Part shown: positions 46,887-54,687 of the stretch, piece by piece
Position numbering within the stretch: position 1 is the first letter of the stretch
Layout: each line of letters starts with the position of its first letter
From: Olsenella_K absiana
Lineage (GTDB): Bacteria > Actinomycetota > Coriobacteriia > Coriobacteriales > Atopobiaceae
NCBI RefSeq assembly: GCF_036408855.1
Contig: NZ_JAZGJQ010000001.1
Span: 248,001 to 312,000 of the forward strand
Direction of reading: 5' to 3'
Length of the DNA: 64,000 nucleotides
Position numbers and translations under genes: made by a program
The notes under the pieces: generated by a model
Database searches by the model: none
What the model was told of the DNA's origin: nothing
What the model saw: only the letters and a program-made list of their open reading frames with translations

Positions 46887-48224
46887 ATGGTGACCGACGA
46901 GCACAGGCCCGGCGGGTCCGGTGACAAGGACGCGCGGGAGGCCACCAGGAAGGGAGCCGCCGCGGGGGCGAAGACCCCTGCCAAGTCGGCCCCGCACCCT
47001 TACACGACCGCGCAGCGGAGGCCCGCCGCGAAGGGCGGCACCAAGGTGCGCGTGAGCGTGGCCGCCGGCTCGGGCCTCGCGGACGAGTCGCAGGAGCAGA
47101 AGAAGCGCTTGGGTACCGCCCGGAGGAGCGCCTTCTTCCTCCTCCTCGTCGCCGTCGCGTACGTGCTGTACCTGATTCTCTCGGGGCAGATGGACGTCTT
47201 CCTTGCATCCCTCGCAGAGGTGGATCCCTACTGGGTCTTCGCGGGCATGCTCGCCTACGTCGTCTACTTCATCCTCGGCGTCTCCGCCTACGTCCTCGCG
47301 CTCGCGAAGGACACCAAGTCGCCGCTGGGGATTCGCGACCTCATGAGCGTCGAGGCCACGGGCATGTTCTTCTCCAACCTCACCCCTAACGGTGCCGGTG
47401 GCGCCCCGGCGCAGATCTACCGCATCACCCGTGCGGGGCTCTCCCTCGGTCGCGCGGGAGCGGTGCAGTACACGCGCTTCGTCATCTACGAGGCGGCGGA
47501 GGGCATCTTCGCTGCGATCATGCTGATATTCCGCCTCGACTACTTCTTCGACACCTATGGCGACGTATTCCTCATCGGCATCCTGATCTTCGGGTTCAAG
47601 ATCCTCCAGGTGGCGGCCTTCGTGGTCGTGTGCCTCTTCCCGGGCGTGGTGAAGCGGGTCGGCAGGTTCGTGCTCAGGCAGGTGAACAAGACCGGGCGCG
47701 TGAAGCGCTACGACTATTGGAACAACCTGATTGAGTCCCAGGTCGACGAGTTCGCGACCGGCTTCAGGTCCGCGGCGCGGAACGTGACGGAGATGCTGGC
47801 GACCCTGCTCGTCACGCTGTTGCAGCTCGGATGCCTCTACTCGCTCCCGTGGTTCACCCTGCAGGCGTTCGGCAAGCAGGCGGACATCCTCACGTGCGTC
47901 GCCTGTGGCTCCATGCTCGAGCTCCTCACCTCCGCGATCCCGCTGCCGGGTGGCACGGGCGGCGCCGAGGGCGGCTTCGCCCTGCTGTTCGGCTACATGT
48001 TCGGCGATGCCCGCTCCGCTGGTTACGTCGTGTGGCGCGCCATCGAGTACATCCTCCCCGTGCTCTTCTCCATACCCCTCATGGGTCTCAAGACCAAGAG
48101 CGGCAAGTCGGTCTACAAGCGCCTGAGCGCGCTCGGCCTCGTCGAAGGCCAGAAGTCCTCCGGCCGCGTGCGCTCCGGCGCGAGCGTCGACCTCAAGAGG
48201 CTGAGGGACAAGGACTCCCGCTAG
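46887..48224 (+). CDS. LPG synthase/flippase-like membrane protein (UPF0104, AglD type)
   Basis: A 445-residue membrane protein with a polar N-terminus of about 70 residues and about eight spans. Asn-Leu-Thr-Pro-Asn-Gly-Ala-Gly-Gly-Ala-Pro-Ala-Gln-Ile-Tyr-Arg and, in the second half, Ile-Pro-Leu-Pro-Gly-Gly-Thr-Gly-Gly-Ala-Glu-Gly-Gly-Phe are the two Gly-rich signatures of this family, which includes MprF synthase domains and AglD/YbhN. Likely a lipid flippase or lipid glycosyl/aminoacyl transfer partner. The ATG at 46887 follows AAGGGGGCGG; an ATG-less extension upstream is noncoding in character. Confidence 0.85.
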   Translation: MVTDEHRPGGSGDKDAREATRKGAAAGAKTPAKSAPHPYTTAQRRPAAKGGTKVRVSVAAGSGLADESQEQKKRLGTARRSAFFLLLVAVAYVLYLILSGQMDVFLASLAEVDPYWVFAGMLAYVVYFILGVSAYVLALAKDTKSPLGIRDLMSVEATGMFFSNLTPNGAGGAPAQIYRITRAGLSLGRAGAVQYTRFVIYEAAEGIFAAIMLIFRLDYFFDTYGDVFLIGILIFGFKILQVAAFVVVCLFPGVVKRVGRFVLRQVNKTGRVKRYDYWNNLIESQVDEFATGFRSAARNVTEMLATLLVTLLQLGCLYSLPWFTLQAFGKQADILTCVACGSMLELLTSAIPLPGGTGGAEGGFALLFGYMFGDARSAGYVVWRAIEYILPVLFSIPLMGLKTKSGKSVYKRLSALGLVEGQKSSGRVRSGASVDLKRLRDKDSR

Positions 48225-48288
48225 CGGCTGGCGCCGCCGGCCCGCCACTTGGGCCGGGGCTTGGGACGTCCCATGCACGGCGGCTTGC

Positions 48289-48309
48289 CCCGGACGTCTT
48301 CCGTCCGGG
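48289..48309. terminator. Hairpin between flippase-like gene and ppk2
   Basis: CCCGGACG-TCTTC-CGTCCGGG, perfect 8-bp stem, 65 bp past the upstream stop; no U tract. Confidence 0.45.
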
Positions 48310-48434
48310 CGCCGGGCGGCCGGCAAAGTGCGTTCGCGACGGAAAAGTGCGTCTTGCCTCACATGCGGTGGGTAGCTACTCAATCGTACGCTTGCGAGGG
48401 GGGCTGGCCCGTTGCGGTCGGATAGGAGGAAGCC

Positions 48435-49310
48435 ATGGCGTTTGGCCTGAAGGACTGCCGGTATTGCGGCGAGGGGCGGTTCGACCTCGGGGACTACCCG
48501 ACGAGCGCGAGGATCGACAAGTCGAGGCGCGAGGAGTACGAGCAGCTCACGTCCCAGAACATGCGCCGCGTGCAGGTGCTGCAGGACAAGCTGTACGCGG
48601 AGGGCCGCGAGGGGGTGGTCATCCTCCTGCAGGCGATGGACGCCGCAGGCAAGGACTCCACGATCAAGCGCGTCATGAGCGAGGTCAACCCCCAGGGCGT
48701 CGAGGTGCACACCTTTAAGCAGCCGTCCGACGAGGAGTTGGGCCACGACTACCTCTGGCGCGCCATCAGGTGCCTGCCGGTGAGGGGGAAGATAGCCCTC
48801 TTCAACCGCTCGTACTACGAGGACGTCCTCGTAGTCAGGGTCCACCAGATGCAGCGGGGGTACAGGATGCCGAGTCGTTGCGTCGACATGGACGACGACG
48901 AGTTCTTCGAAAGGCGCCTCAAGAGGATCTCGGAGTTCGAGGAGCACCTCTGGGAGAACGGCTACCGCGTGATGAAGCTCTTCCTGAACGTGAGCCCCGA
49001 GGAGCAGAGGCTTCGCTTCCTGGAGAGGATCGACAACCCCTCGAAGAACTGGAAGTTCTCGGAGGCCGACATCACCGAGCGAGCCTTCTGGCCCAAGTAC
49101 CGAGAGGCCTACGAGGACGCGATCGACAGGACCGCCACCCGCCACAGCCCCTGGTACGTGATTCCGGCGGACCAGAAGTGGTTCGCCCGCTGGCTCGTCT
49201 CGGAGGCTGTGGTCGACCTCCTCGAGGAGGTCGACCCCCACTACCCGGAACTGCCCAAGGACCAGCGCGAGAAGCTCGGCCAGTACCGGGAGAGGCTCGA
49301 GAGCATGTAG
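48435..49310 (+). CDS. ppk2: Polyphosphate kinase 2 (PPK2) family protein
   Basis: A 291-residue P-loop kinase. Walker A Met-Asp-Ala-Ala-Gly-Lys-Asp-Ser-Thr (68-76), Walker B Asn-Arg-Ser-Tyr-Tyr-Glu-Asp-Val-Leu-Val-Val-Arg-Val (about 123-135), the lid Glu-Arg-Arg-Leu-Lys-Arg-Ile and Asn-Pro-Ser-Lys-Asn-Trp-Lys-Phe match the polyphosphate:nucleotide phosphotransferase group. It moves phosphate between inorganic polyphosphate and AMP, ADP or GDP. N-terminal Cys8 and Cys11 (Cys-Arg-Tyr-Cys) are uncommon in the family. TAGGAGGAAGCC precedes the ATG. Single gene. Confidence 0.92.
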   Translation: MAFGLKDCRYCGEGRFDLGDYPTSARIDKSRREEYEQLTSQNMRRVQVLQDKLYAEGREGVVILLQAMDAAGKDSTIKRVMSEVNPQGVEVHTFKQPSDEELGHDYLWRAIRCLPVRGKIALFNRSYYEDVLVVRVHQMQRGYRMPSRCVDMDDDEFFERRLKRISEFEEHLWENGYRVMKLFLNVSPEEQRLRFLERIDNPSKNWKFSEADITERAFWPKYREAYEDAIDRTATRHSPWYVIPADQKWFARWLVSEAVVDLLEEVDPHYPELPKDQREKLGQYRERLESM

Positions 49311-49412
49311 CGCAGCCACAGGGGAAGGAGCTGCCCATATTGTGGAGGGGCCGCGGCAGCTGCTATCCTGAGACGGATGGTCCGTCCCATGCGGTTCGTA
49401 CTTGGAGGTGCG

Positions 49413-50699
49413 ATGACGGGAGCGACAAGGCATAGCAAGGCTTCTCGAGGAGGCTGCCCTGCCGCTGCGGCCCCTTTGAGGACGCGGGCCTCCGGTGCCG
49501 TCAGGGTCTCGCTCGCGGTCTGCGCCTTCGCCGTCATCGCGGGCCTCGCGCTCCCGACGGTCGCCGTCGCGGAGACGTCCCAGGACGTCCGAGACCAGAT
49601 CTCCCAGGAGCAGTCCCGCCTCGACGAGCTCGCCCGCGACATGCAGGACAACCGAGGTCAGATCGACTCCCTCCAGGGGCAGATCGACGACCTGGCACAG
49701 CAGTCGATCGACGTCCAGTCCGAGATCATCGAGGACCGTTCGCGCCTGAACGAGCTCATCTCCGCCTCCTACAAGGGTGGCCTCACGCCGAGTCTCCTCT
49801 CCCTCGTGATGTCGAGCAGCAGCATCGAGGACATGGTGTCTCGCATCCACTACGCCCAGAAGGTCAACGAGTACCAGGCGGACGCCATCAAGCGTCTGAA
49901 CGACGACAAGGCGACCCTCAGCGACCAGATGGCGCAGATCAGCGCCGCCAAGGACGAGCAGCAGTCCACCCTGGACGAGCTTTCGAGCCAGAGCGCGGAG
50001 GTCCAGTCGACAATATCCAGTCTTGAGGCCAAGGCCTCCCAGCTCGAGGAGGACGAGCGAGCCGCCGCCCTCGCCGCCGCGGAGCAGGCCAGGGCCGCTG
50101 CGGAGGCTGCGGCTGCGACCAACAGTAACGGCCCGGTAGCCTCGTCGCAGGGCGTGACGAACGACGAGGAGGCCTCGGCGGCAAAAGCCGGCGAGATCAA
50201 GGACCTCTCCACGACGAGCTCCGCATCTGCGAACGAGGCCGCCCAGAGCTCCTCCGGGGGCTCCGGTTCCACGTCCTCCGGATCCGGCTCGGGCTCGCAG
50301 GCCTCCAAGCCGTCCGGCGCCCAGAGCTCCTCCACGCCTTCCGGGTCGTCCTCCGCCTCGTCGAGCAGCTCCGAGAGCGGCTGGATCACCTGCGTCGCCT
50401 CTGCCTACAGCATCGCGGACAACGACCCCCCGGGGTCCACGTCGACCGCCTCGGGCATCCCCCTGGATGACTCCAAGCCCTCCGTCGCCCTTCCGATGTC
50501 GCAGAACCCCTCGGCGCACTACGGTGACCTCATCGAGATCCGCTACAACGGGATGTCGGTCATCGCCACGGTGACGGACTGCGGCTACATGGGAAACGGC
50601 AGTCGCGGCCTCGACCTCTCTACGGCCGTCTACCGCGCCTTCGGGTTCGGCAGTCCCAACTCCTGGGGGCTCCGCACGGTGTCCTACCGCTACCTCTAG
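49413..50699 (+). CDS. Secreted coiled-coil protein with RlpA-like double-psi barrel
   Basis: A 428-residue exported protein. A Sec signal peptide (basic start, hydrophobic core about 30-50, Ala-Val-Ala-Glu cleavage region) leads to a long coiled coil (about 55-220) like PcsB/CwlO N-terminal domains, with the Tyr-Lys-Gly-Gly hinge. A Ser/Gly-rich linker (about 225-325) joins a C-terminal double-psi beta-barrel: Thr-Ala-Ser-Gly-Ile-Pro-Leu, Tyr-Gly-Asp-Leu-Ile-Glu-Ile, Val-Thr-Asp-Cys-Gly-Tyr and Gly-Leu-Asp-Leu-Ser as in RlpA and 3D-domain proteins. It probably acts on or binds peptidoglycan. ATG at 49413 follows GGAGGTGCG; another in-frame ATG lies at 49377. Confidence 0.85.
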   Translation: MTGATRHSKASRGGCPAAAAPLRTRASGAVRVSLAVCAFAVIAGLALPTVAVAETSQDVRDQISQEQSRLDELARDMQDNRGQIDSLQGQIDDLAQQSIDVQSEIIEDRSRLNELISASYKGGLTPSLLSLVMSSSSIEDMVSRIHYAQKVNEYQADAIKRLNDDKATLSDQMAQISAAKDEQQSTLDELSSQSAEVQSTISSLEAKASQLEEDERAAALAAAEQARAAAEAAAATNSNGPVASSQGVTNDEEASAAKAGEIKDLSTTSSASANEAAQSSSGGSGSTSSGSGSGSQASKPSGAQSSSTPSGSSSASSSSSESGWITCVASAYSIADNDPPGSTSTASGIPLDDSKPSVALPMSQNPSAHYGDLIEIRYNGMSVIATVTDCGYMGNGSRGLDLSTAVYRAFGFGSPNSWGLRTVSYRYL

Positions 50700-50870
50700 C
50701 GGCTTCCGACATCCGTCCAGGCCGCCTTGCGGGCGCTTGCGGCCTTGAGGCCACCCCCGTCCTCCCTTGCGTCGCGCGTCCGCGGGCCCTCTCGAGGATG
50801 CGGGGCGTCCCATGCATGCGTCCACGCCGTCCGGGCGCGCGTACCAAGACTCACTTCGTTTGGAGAGCCC

Positions 50871-51944
50871 ATGCTCAAGATCAGGCACGCCATCCTTCAC
50901 TCCTTCGACTTCGAGACGGGCGAGAAGTACTTCTCTGAGAGGGAGCTCGACCTCGACGAGAAGACCACGAGGTCGTACGTTCAACGTACGATGCACAAGT
51001 GCCTCACCAGCGCCGACAACAAGCACGGCGAGTTCTCCGAGGGGAGTGCGTTCGCAGAGGAGCTCGGGCTCTACCTCCGCGGGGAGAACGGGTTCGAGGC
51101 GCTGAGCATGTCCATAGCGCAGTGGTTCTGGGAGGAGCTCCGCCGGAGCGACGACCTGACGAACGCGGACCTCCTCGTCACTGACTTCGACGAGCCGCCC
51201 TCGGCCCCAGGCGCGGGCGCGGGGGAGCAGGAGGCGGCGGCTGCGTTCGACGCAGAGCCCAAGCGCTACTTTGCCCTCGCGATTCTCCCCAGGAGGCAGA
51301 GCTTCCTCCACACCGTGGATGACGTGGACGGACACGTCTCGAACGAGCTGGTGAGGACGGACGCCACCCTTCCTACGCCCACCCAGAAGATCGACACTTA
51401 CGCCGTGATCGACGTGGCGTCCATGTCCATCGACTTCCACGACAAGGCGAGGACGATCGGTGGGACCGAGAGCTTCGTGATCCCCGACGGGCTCCTGCAG
51501 TGCTCCACGCAGGCGTCCAGTCGTGAGGCGATCGAGACCGTCACGAGGATCGTCGAAGACGTGGCGGAGGAGTACGGCCTGAACACTGCGGAGACGGTCT
51601 CGCGTGCCAAGGCGTTGGTGGCCCAGCGCGTGGAGAGGGACGAGTCCTTCGAGCCCGAGGAGGTCGGTCGCGAGGTCTTCGAGGAGCAGCCCCAAGTGCG
51701 CGAGAGGTACGAGGAGCGCTACGAGCAGACGGCGCGCGAGGAGAGCATCCCCGACGAGGTACCCGTCAAGCGTGGAGTGGCGAACCGCATGGCCAAGAGT
51801 CACCGCATCCGGACGGACACTGGCATCGACATCACCTTCCCCTCCGAGTACAGCTCGAACCCCACCTACATCGCCTTCAGGAACGACGATGACGGGCACA
51901 TCGAGATCGTGATCAGGAACATCGCCAAGATCGAGAATCGCTGA
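50871..51944 (+). CDS. 37-kDa nucleoid-associated protein (NdpA/YejK family)
   Basis: A 357-residue cytoplasmic protein with the family start Met-Leu-Lys-Ile-Arg-His-Ala-Ile-Leu-His (1-10), Phe-Ala-Leu-Ala-Ile-Leu near the middle, and the late Gly-Ile-Asp-Ile-Thr-Phe-Pro-Ser-Glu. YejK-type proteins bind the nucleoid; their role is not well defined. An acidic Ala-rich insert (about 110-128) is the only low-complexity part. TTTGGAGAGCCC precedes the ATG at 50871. Monocistronic. Confidence 0.82.
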   Translation: MLKIRHAILHSFDFETGEKYFSERELDLDEKTTRSYVQRTMHKCLTSADNKHGEFSEGSAFAEELGLYLRGENGFEALSMSIAQWFWEELRRSDDLTNADLLVTDFDEPPSAPGAGAGEQEAAAAFDAEPKRYFALAILPRRQSFLHTVDDVDGHVSNELVRTDATLPTPTQKIDTYAVIDVASMSIDFHDKARTIGGTESFVIPDGLLQCSTQASSREAIETVTRIVEDVAEEYGLNTAETVSRAKALVAQRVERDESFEPEEVGREVFEEQPQVRERYEERYEQTAREESIPDEVPVKRGVANRMAKSHRIRTDTGIDITFPSEYSSNPTYIAFRNDDDGHIEIVIRNIAKIENR

Positions 51945-52210
51945 GACGCGCGCGACGCATCCTCTAAGCCCGTAAGAGTCCGGAGGTCCCGCGAGATTCC
52001 CCTCGGGAGACCTCGGCTCGCGCGTCCGACGGTAGCACCTGTGACGAGAATGTGGAGAAGTCATCGTGTCTCCCTTCGATAGAACAGATGTACGTCTGTG
52101 GTATGTATTGTATAGAGCACAATCTCTTTAACGTCAATAGGGAAAATCCAATTCTGAAGGAGGCAAATCAAAGAGGGCGTATTACGAGGTAAAGGTGGGA
52201 AGGTGATGAA
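51945..52210. other. AT-rich intergenic island
   Basis: From about 52050 the DNA becomes strikingly AT-rich for this genome and stays so through the first 120 bases of the next gene. It contains the imperfect palindrome ACAGATGTACGTCTGT, ATTGT-N7-ACAAT and a perfect AAGGAGG not followed by a start codon. It probably holds promoter and leader of the prepilin peptidase gene. Confidence 0.5.
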
Positions 52211-53008
52211 ATGCATTGCGATGGACCCCTGCTGGCAGCATGCGTCAGCGTTATTCTGTTTTGCATTGGAACATGTTTTTCTGCAATATTATGCACTAAT
52301 GCGAAAAGATATGCTGCAGGTAAGTATCCCCGGTCGGAAGATGCGAACGAGAAGGGGAATGTGCATGAGGCTACGGGCGCCCAAGGATGCTCGGGCGTCC
52401 TAGGGCTCCCGTCCCGTCAGGCGACCGCCACCTTCCCATTCATGGGCCTCCTTCTCCCGCTTCTGGTCGCGCGCCTCGGTCCCAGCCTTGCGTGCGTGCA
52501 GGTGGCCCTGCTCGCGTTCGTCCTGTACTGGGCGTCTGTGGTGGACGTGCTGGTACGGAGGATTCCCGACCTTGCCATCATGGCGGCGTTGGCCATCTGG
52601 GTGGCAGGACTCGTCATCTCGTGGCCCTTGGGGCGCCCCTTGGGTTGGGAGCTCCCGCGCGCTGTCGTTGGCTCCTTCGGTATCGTCGTCCCCGCCCTCC
52701 TAGCCTCCCTGTTTGTGAGCCGGGCGAGCGGGAGACCGGGGCTCGGCGGGGGAGACCTCAAGCTCTTCCTCGTGGTGGGTCTCTACTTTGGGCTGCACTG
52801 GGGTGCGGCCGTCGTAGTCACCTCGTGTCTCCTCGGGCTCCTACAGGAGATGCTGCGTGTTGTGTGGGAGCGCTCGCGGGTGAGCGGCGCCTCAGGACAT
52901 GGCTCCGGCCGGTCGCCCTGGGAGCCTGGGACCTTCCCACTCTGCCCGGCCGTATCATGCGCCACGGTCATCGTGGCACTCGTCGGTGGTGCCGAGGTCC
53001 TCTCTTGA
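52211..53008 (+). CDS. A24-family prepilin peptidase-like membrane protein
   Basis: A 265-residue membrane protein with about seven spans. The two catalytic aspartates of type IV prepilin peptidases are recognisable: Asp in Ser-Val-Val-Asp-Val-Leu-Val-Arg-Arg-Ile-Pro-Asp (about 115) and Asp in Gly-Gly-Gly-Asp-Leu-Lys-Leu-Phe (about 181). The N-terminal 45 residues are encoded by AT-rich codons and resemble a shortened N-terminal methylase region. No pilin, ATPase or Tad/secretion gene is nearby, so its substrates lie elsewhere. ATG at 52211 after AAGGTG. Confidence 0.8.
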   Translation: MHCDGPLLAACVSVILFCIGTCFSAILCTNAKRYAAGKYPRSEDANEKGNVHEATGAQGCSGVLGLPSRQATATFPFMGLLLPLLVARLGPSLACVQVALLAFVLYWASVVDVLVRRIPDLAIMAALAIWVAGLVISWPLGRPLGWELPRAVVGSFGIVVPALLASLFVSRASGRPGLGGGDLKLFLVVGLYFGLHWGAAVVVTSCLLGLLQEMLRVVWERSRVSGASGHGSGRSPWEPGTFPLCPAVSCATVIVALVGGAEVLS

Positions 53009-53278
53009 GCGTTCCGAGGGCGCTCGGAGCTCGGACGCGGGGCCGAGGGCTCCCCTCGCGCACACAGAGCCTGCGAGATGGCGGGAAGGGTGCGGTGCCG
53101 GTAGAGGTTCCCACCATCCTGCTGCCGAGGCAAGCCGGACGGTCCGCACCATCCGCTCGAGGCGCGTTTGCCCGGACAGGCGTCTTCGTGGTAGGGTACG
53201 GTATATTTGCATGCATGGTGATAGACTGCCGTACCCTAAACGAAGCACAAACACACTAACTTGGAGGCCAGGATCAAC

Positions 53279-54544
53279 ATGGATCAGAACAAGCCGGGTG
53301 ATGTCCCCAAGCGCCGCACGATGAGTCGTCGTTCCCTCCTGAGGCTCGCCGCTGGCGCTGGCACCCTCGCCGCCGTCTCCTCCCATCCCGTCTTCGCCCT
53401 GGCTGACACCCAGAGCGACCTCGATGCGGCGGAGCGGCAGTACGCAGAGGTCCAGAAGCAGCTCGAGCAGATCGGTACGGACTATGCTGCCATCTCGCAG
53501 AAGCAGTCCGAGACCCTCGACGAGATCTACGACGTCCAGAGGCAGATAGATGATGTCACTCAGCAGATCTCCGACAAGGAAACAAGCCTGAAGGAGAAGA
53601 GGGAACGGCTCGCCAGCAACGTCTCCTCCAACTACAAGGACGGCAACACGGGCGTTGTCGACATGCTCCTCGGCGCGAAGTCCATCGACGAGCTGGTGTC
53701 TAACGTCTACTACTTCGACCGCATCTCGAAGGAGTCCAGGGAGCTCATCGACTCCATCAACGAGGAGAAGCGGGCGCTCGACCAGAACAAGGCGGACCTC
53801 GAGGCCTACCAGGAGAACCTCCAGGTCGTCCAGGCCCAGCAGGCCGAGCAGCTTCAGGAGATGCAGAGTAAGCAGGCCGAGGCGCAGCAGGTCCTGACCT
53901 CCCTCGACGCTCAGGTGAAGCAGCTGATGGAGCAGAGGGACGCGGAGATTCTCGCGGCCCAGGAGGAGGAGAGGCGCCAGGCGGAGGCCAAGGCTGCCGC
54001 TGACGCGGCCGCTGCTGCATCGGCGGCCCAGGGGAGCCAGGGCTCCGACTCCCCGAACGCGAGCGAACCCAGCGCGGGTTCGGGCTCGACTACGGCCCCG
54101 TCCGCGGGTTCGTCTGCGGGAACTTCCTCGGGCGGTTCGGCCGGTGGGACGGGCGGCGCTGGCACGGGCTCTGCGGCTGCCATCGTCTCTGCCTGCCACA
54201 GCACCCCGTCGCCCGGCGCAGGCCTATGCGCGATGTGGGTCTCGCAGGTCTTCAGCAACGCGGGTTACGGCTATGGCAGCGGCAACGCGTGCGACATGTA
54301 CAACGCGTACTGCTACAGCTCCAGCAGAGCGGACCTCAAGCCGGGCATGATCGTCGCGGTGTCCTCGCACCCCCAGTCGAGCATGGGCCGCATCTACGGC
54401 CACATCGGCATCTACGTCGGTAACAACACGATTATGCACAACATCGGCAGCGTCGCCACGTGGAGCATGGACCAGTGGATCAGCTACTACGGGTCCACGG
54501 TGACCCCTCGTTGGGGCTGGTTCATGAACATCACGCTCTCGTAG
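53279..54544 (+). CDS. Tat-exported coiled-coil peptidoglycan hydrolase (CHAP/NlpC-like)
   Basis: A 421-residue secreted protein. The signal has a twin-arginine motif (Ser-Arg-Arg-Ser-Leu-Leu-Arg-Leu, about 18-25) and an Ala-rich core ending Phe-Ala-Leu-Ala. A coiled coil (about 42-250, with Tyr-Lys-Asp-Gly hinge) resembles PcsB; an Ala/Gly/Ser linker follows (about 250-305). The C-terminal domain carries Leu-Cys-Ala-Met-Trp-Val (nucleophile Cys) and Tyr-Gly-His-Ile-Gly-Ile-Tyr-Val-Gly-Asn (catalytic His), the pattern of cysteine amidases/endopeptidases. It should cleave peptidoglycan during growth or division. Start at 53279, with GGAGG upstream. Coiled coil is related to the protein at 49413. 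Confidence 0.85.
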   Translation: MDQNKPGDVPKRRTMSRRSLLRLAAGAGTLAAVSSHPVFALADTQSDLDAAERQYAEVQKQLEQIGTDYAAISQKQSETLDEIYDVQRQIDDVTQQISDKETSLKEKRERLASNVSSNYKDGNTGVVDMLLGAKSIDELVSNVYYFDRISKESRELIDSINEEKRALDQNKADLEAYQENLQVVQAQQAEQLQEMQSKQAEAQQVLTSLDAQVKQLMEQRDAEILAAQEEERRQAEAKAAADAAAAASAAQGSQGSDSPNASEPSAGSGSTTAPSAGSSAGTSSGGSAGGTGGAGTGSAAAIVSACHSTPSPGAGLCAMWVSQVFSNAGYGYGSGNACDMYNAYCYSSSRADLKPGMIVAVSSHPQSSMGRIYGHIGIYVGNNTIMHNIGSVATWSMDQWISYYGSTVTPRWGWFMNITLS

Positions 54545-54580
54545 GGTCCACGTGGACTCGCGAGCGATTCGTAGGTGCCG

Positions 54581-54616
54581 GGCGGCCGCAGCCGAGATGG
54601 CTGCGGCCGTCTCTTC
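54581..54616 (+). terminator. Terminator after the Tat-exported hydrolase
   Basis: CGGCCGCAGCC (54583-54593) pairs with GGCTGCGGCCG (54599-54609) around GAGAT, followed by the U-rich TCTCTTCT. Confidence 0.8.
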
Positions 54617-54687
54617 TACGAGGCGTCTGGGGGGGGCAAGGATGGCGGGCCGTGGTCCCGCATGCCGCGGTCGATGGGGAGGTAACG

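Noticed and set aside
46554..52064. A 1836-codon open frame on the minus strand
   Set aside because: It runs opposite five well-supported plus-strand genes and shows no domain; long antisense frames are expected at this GC content.
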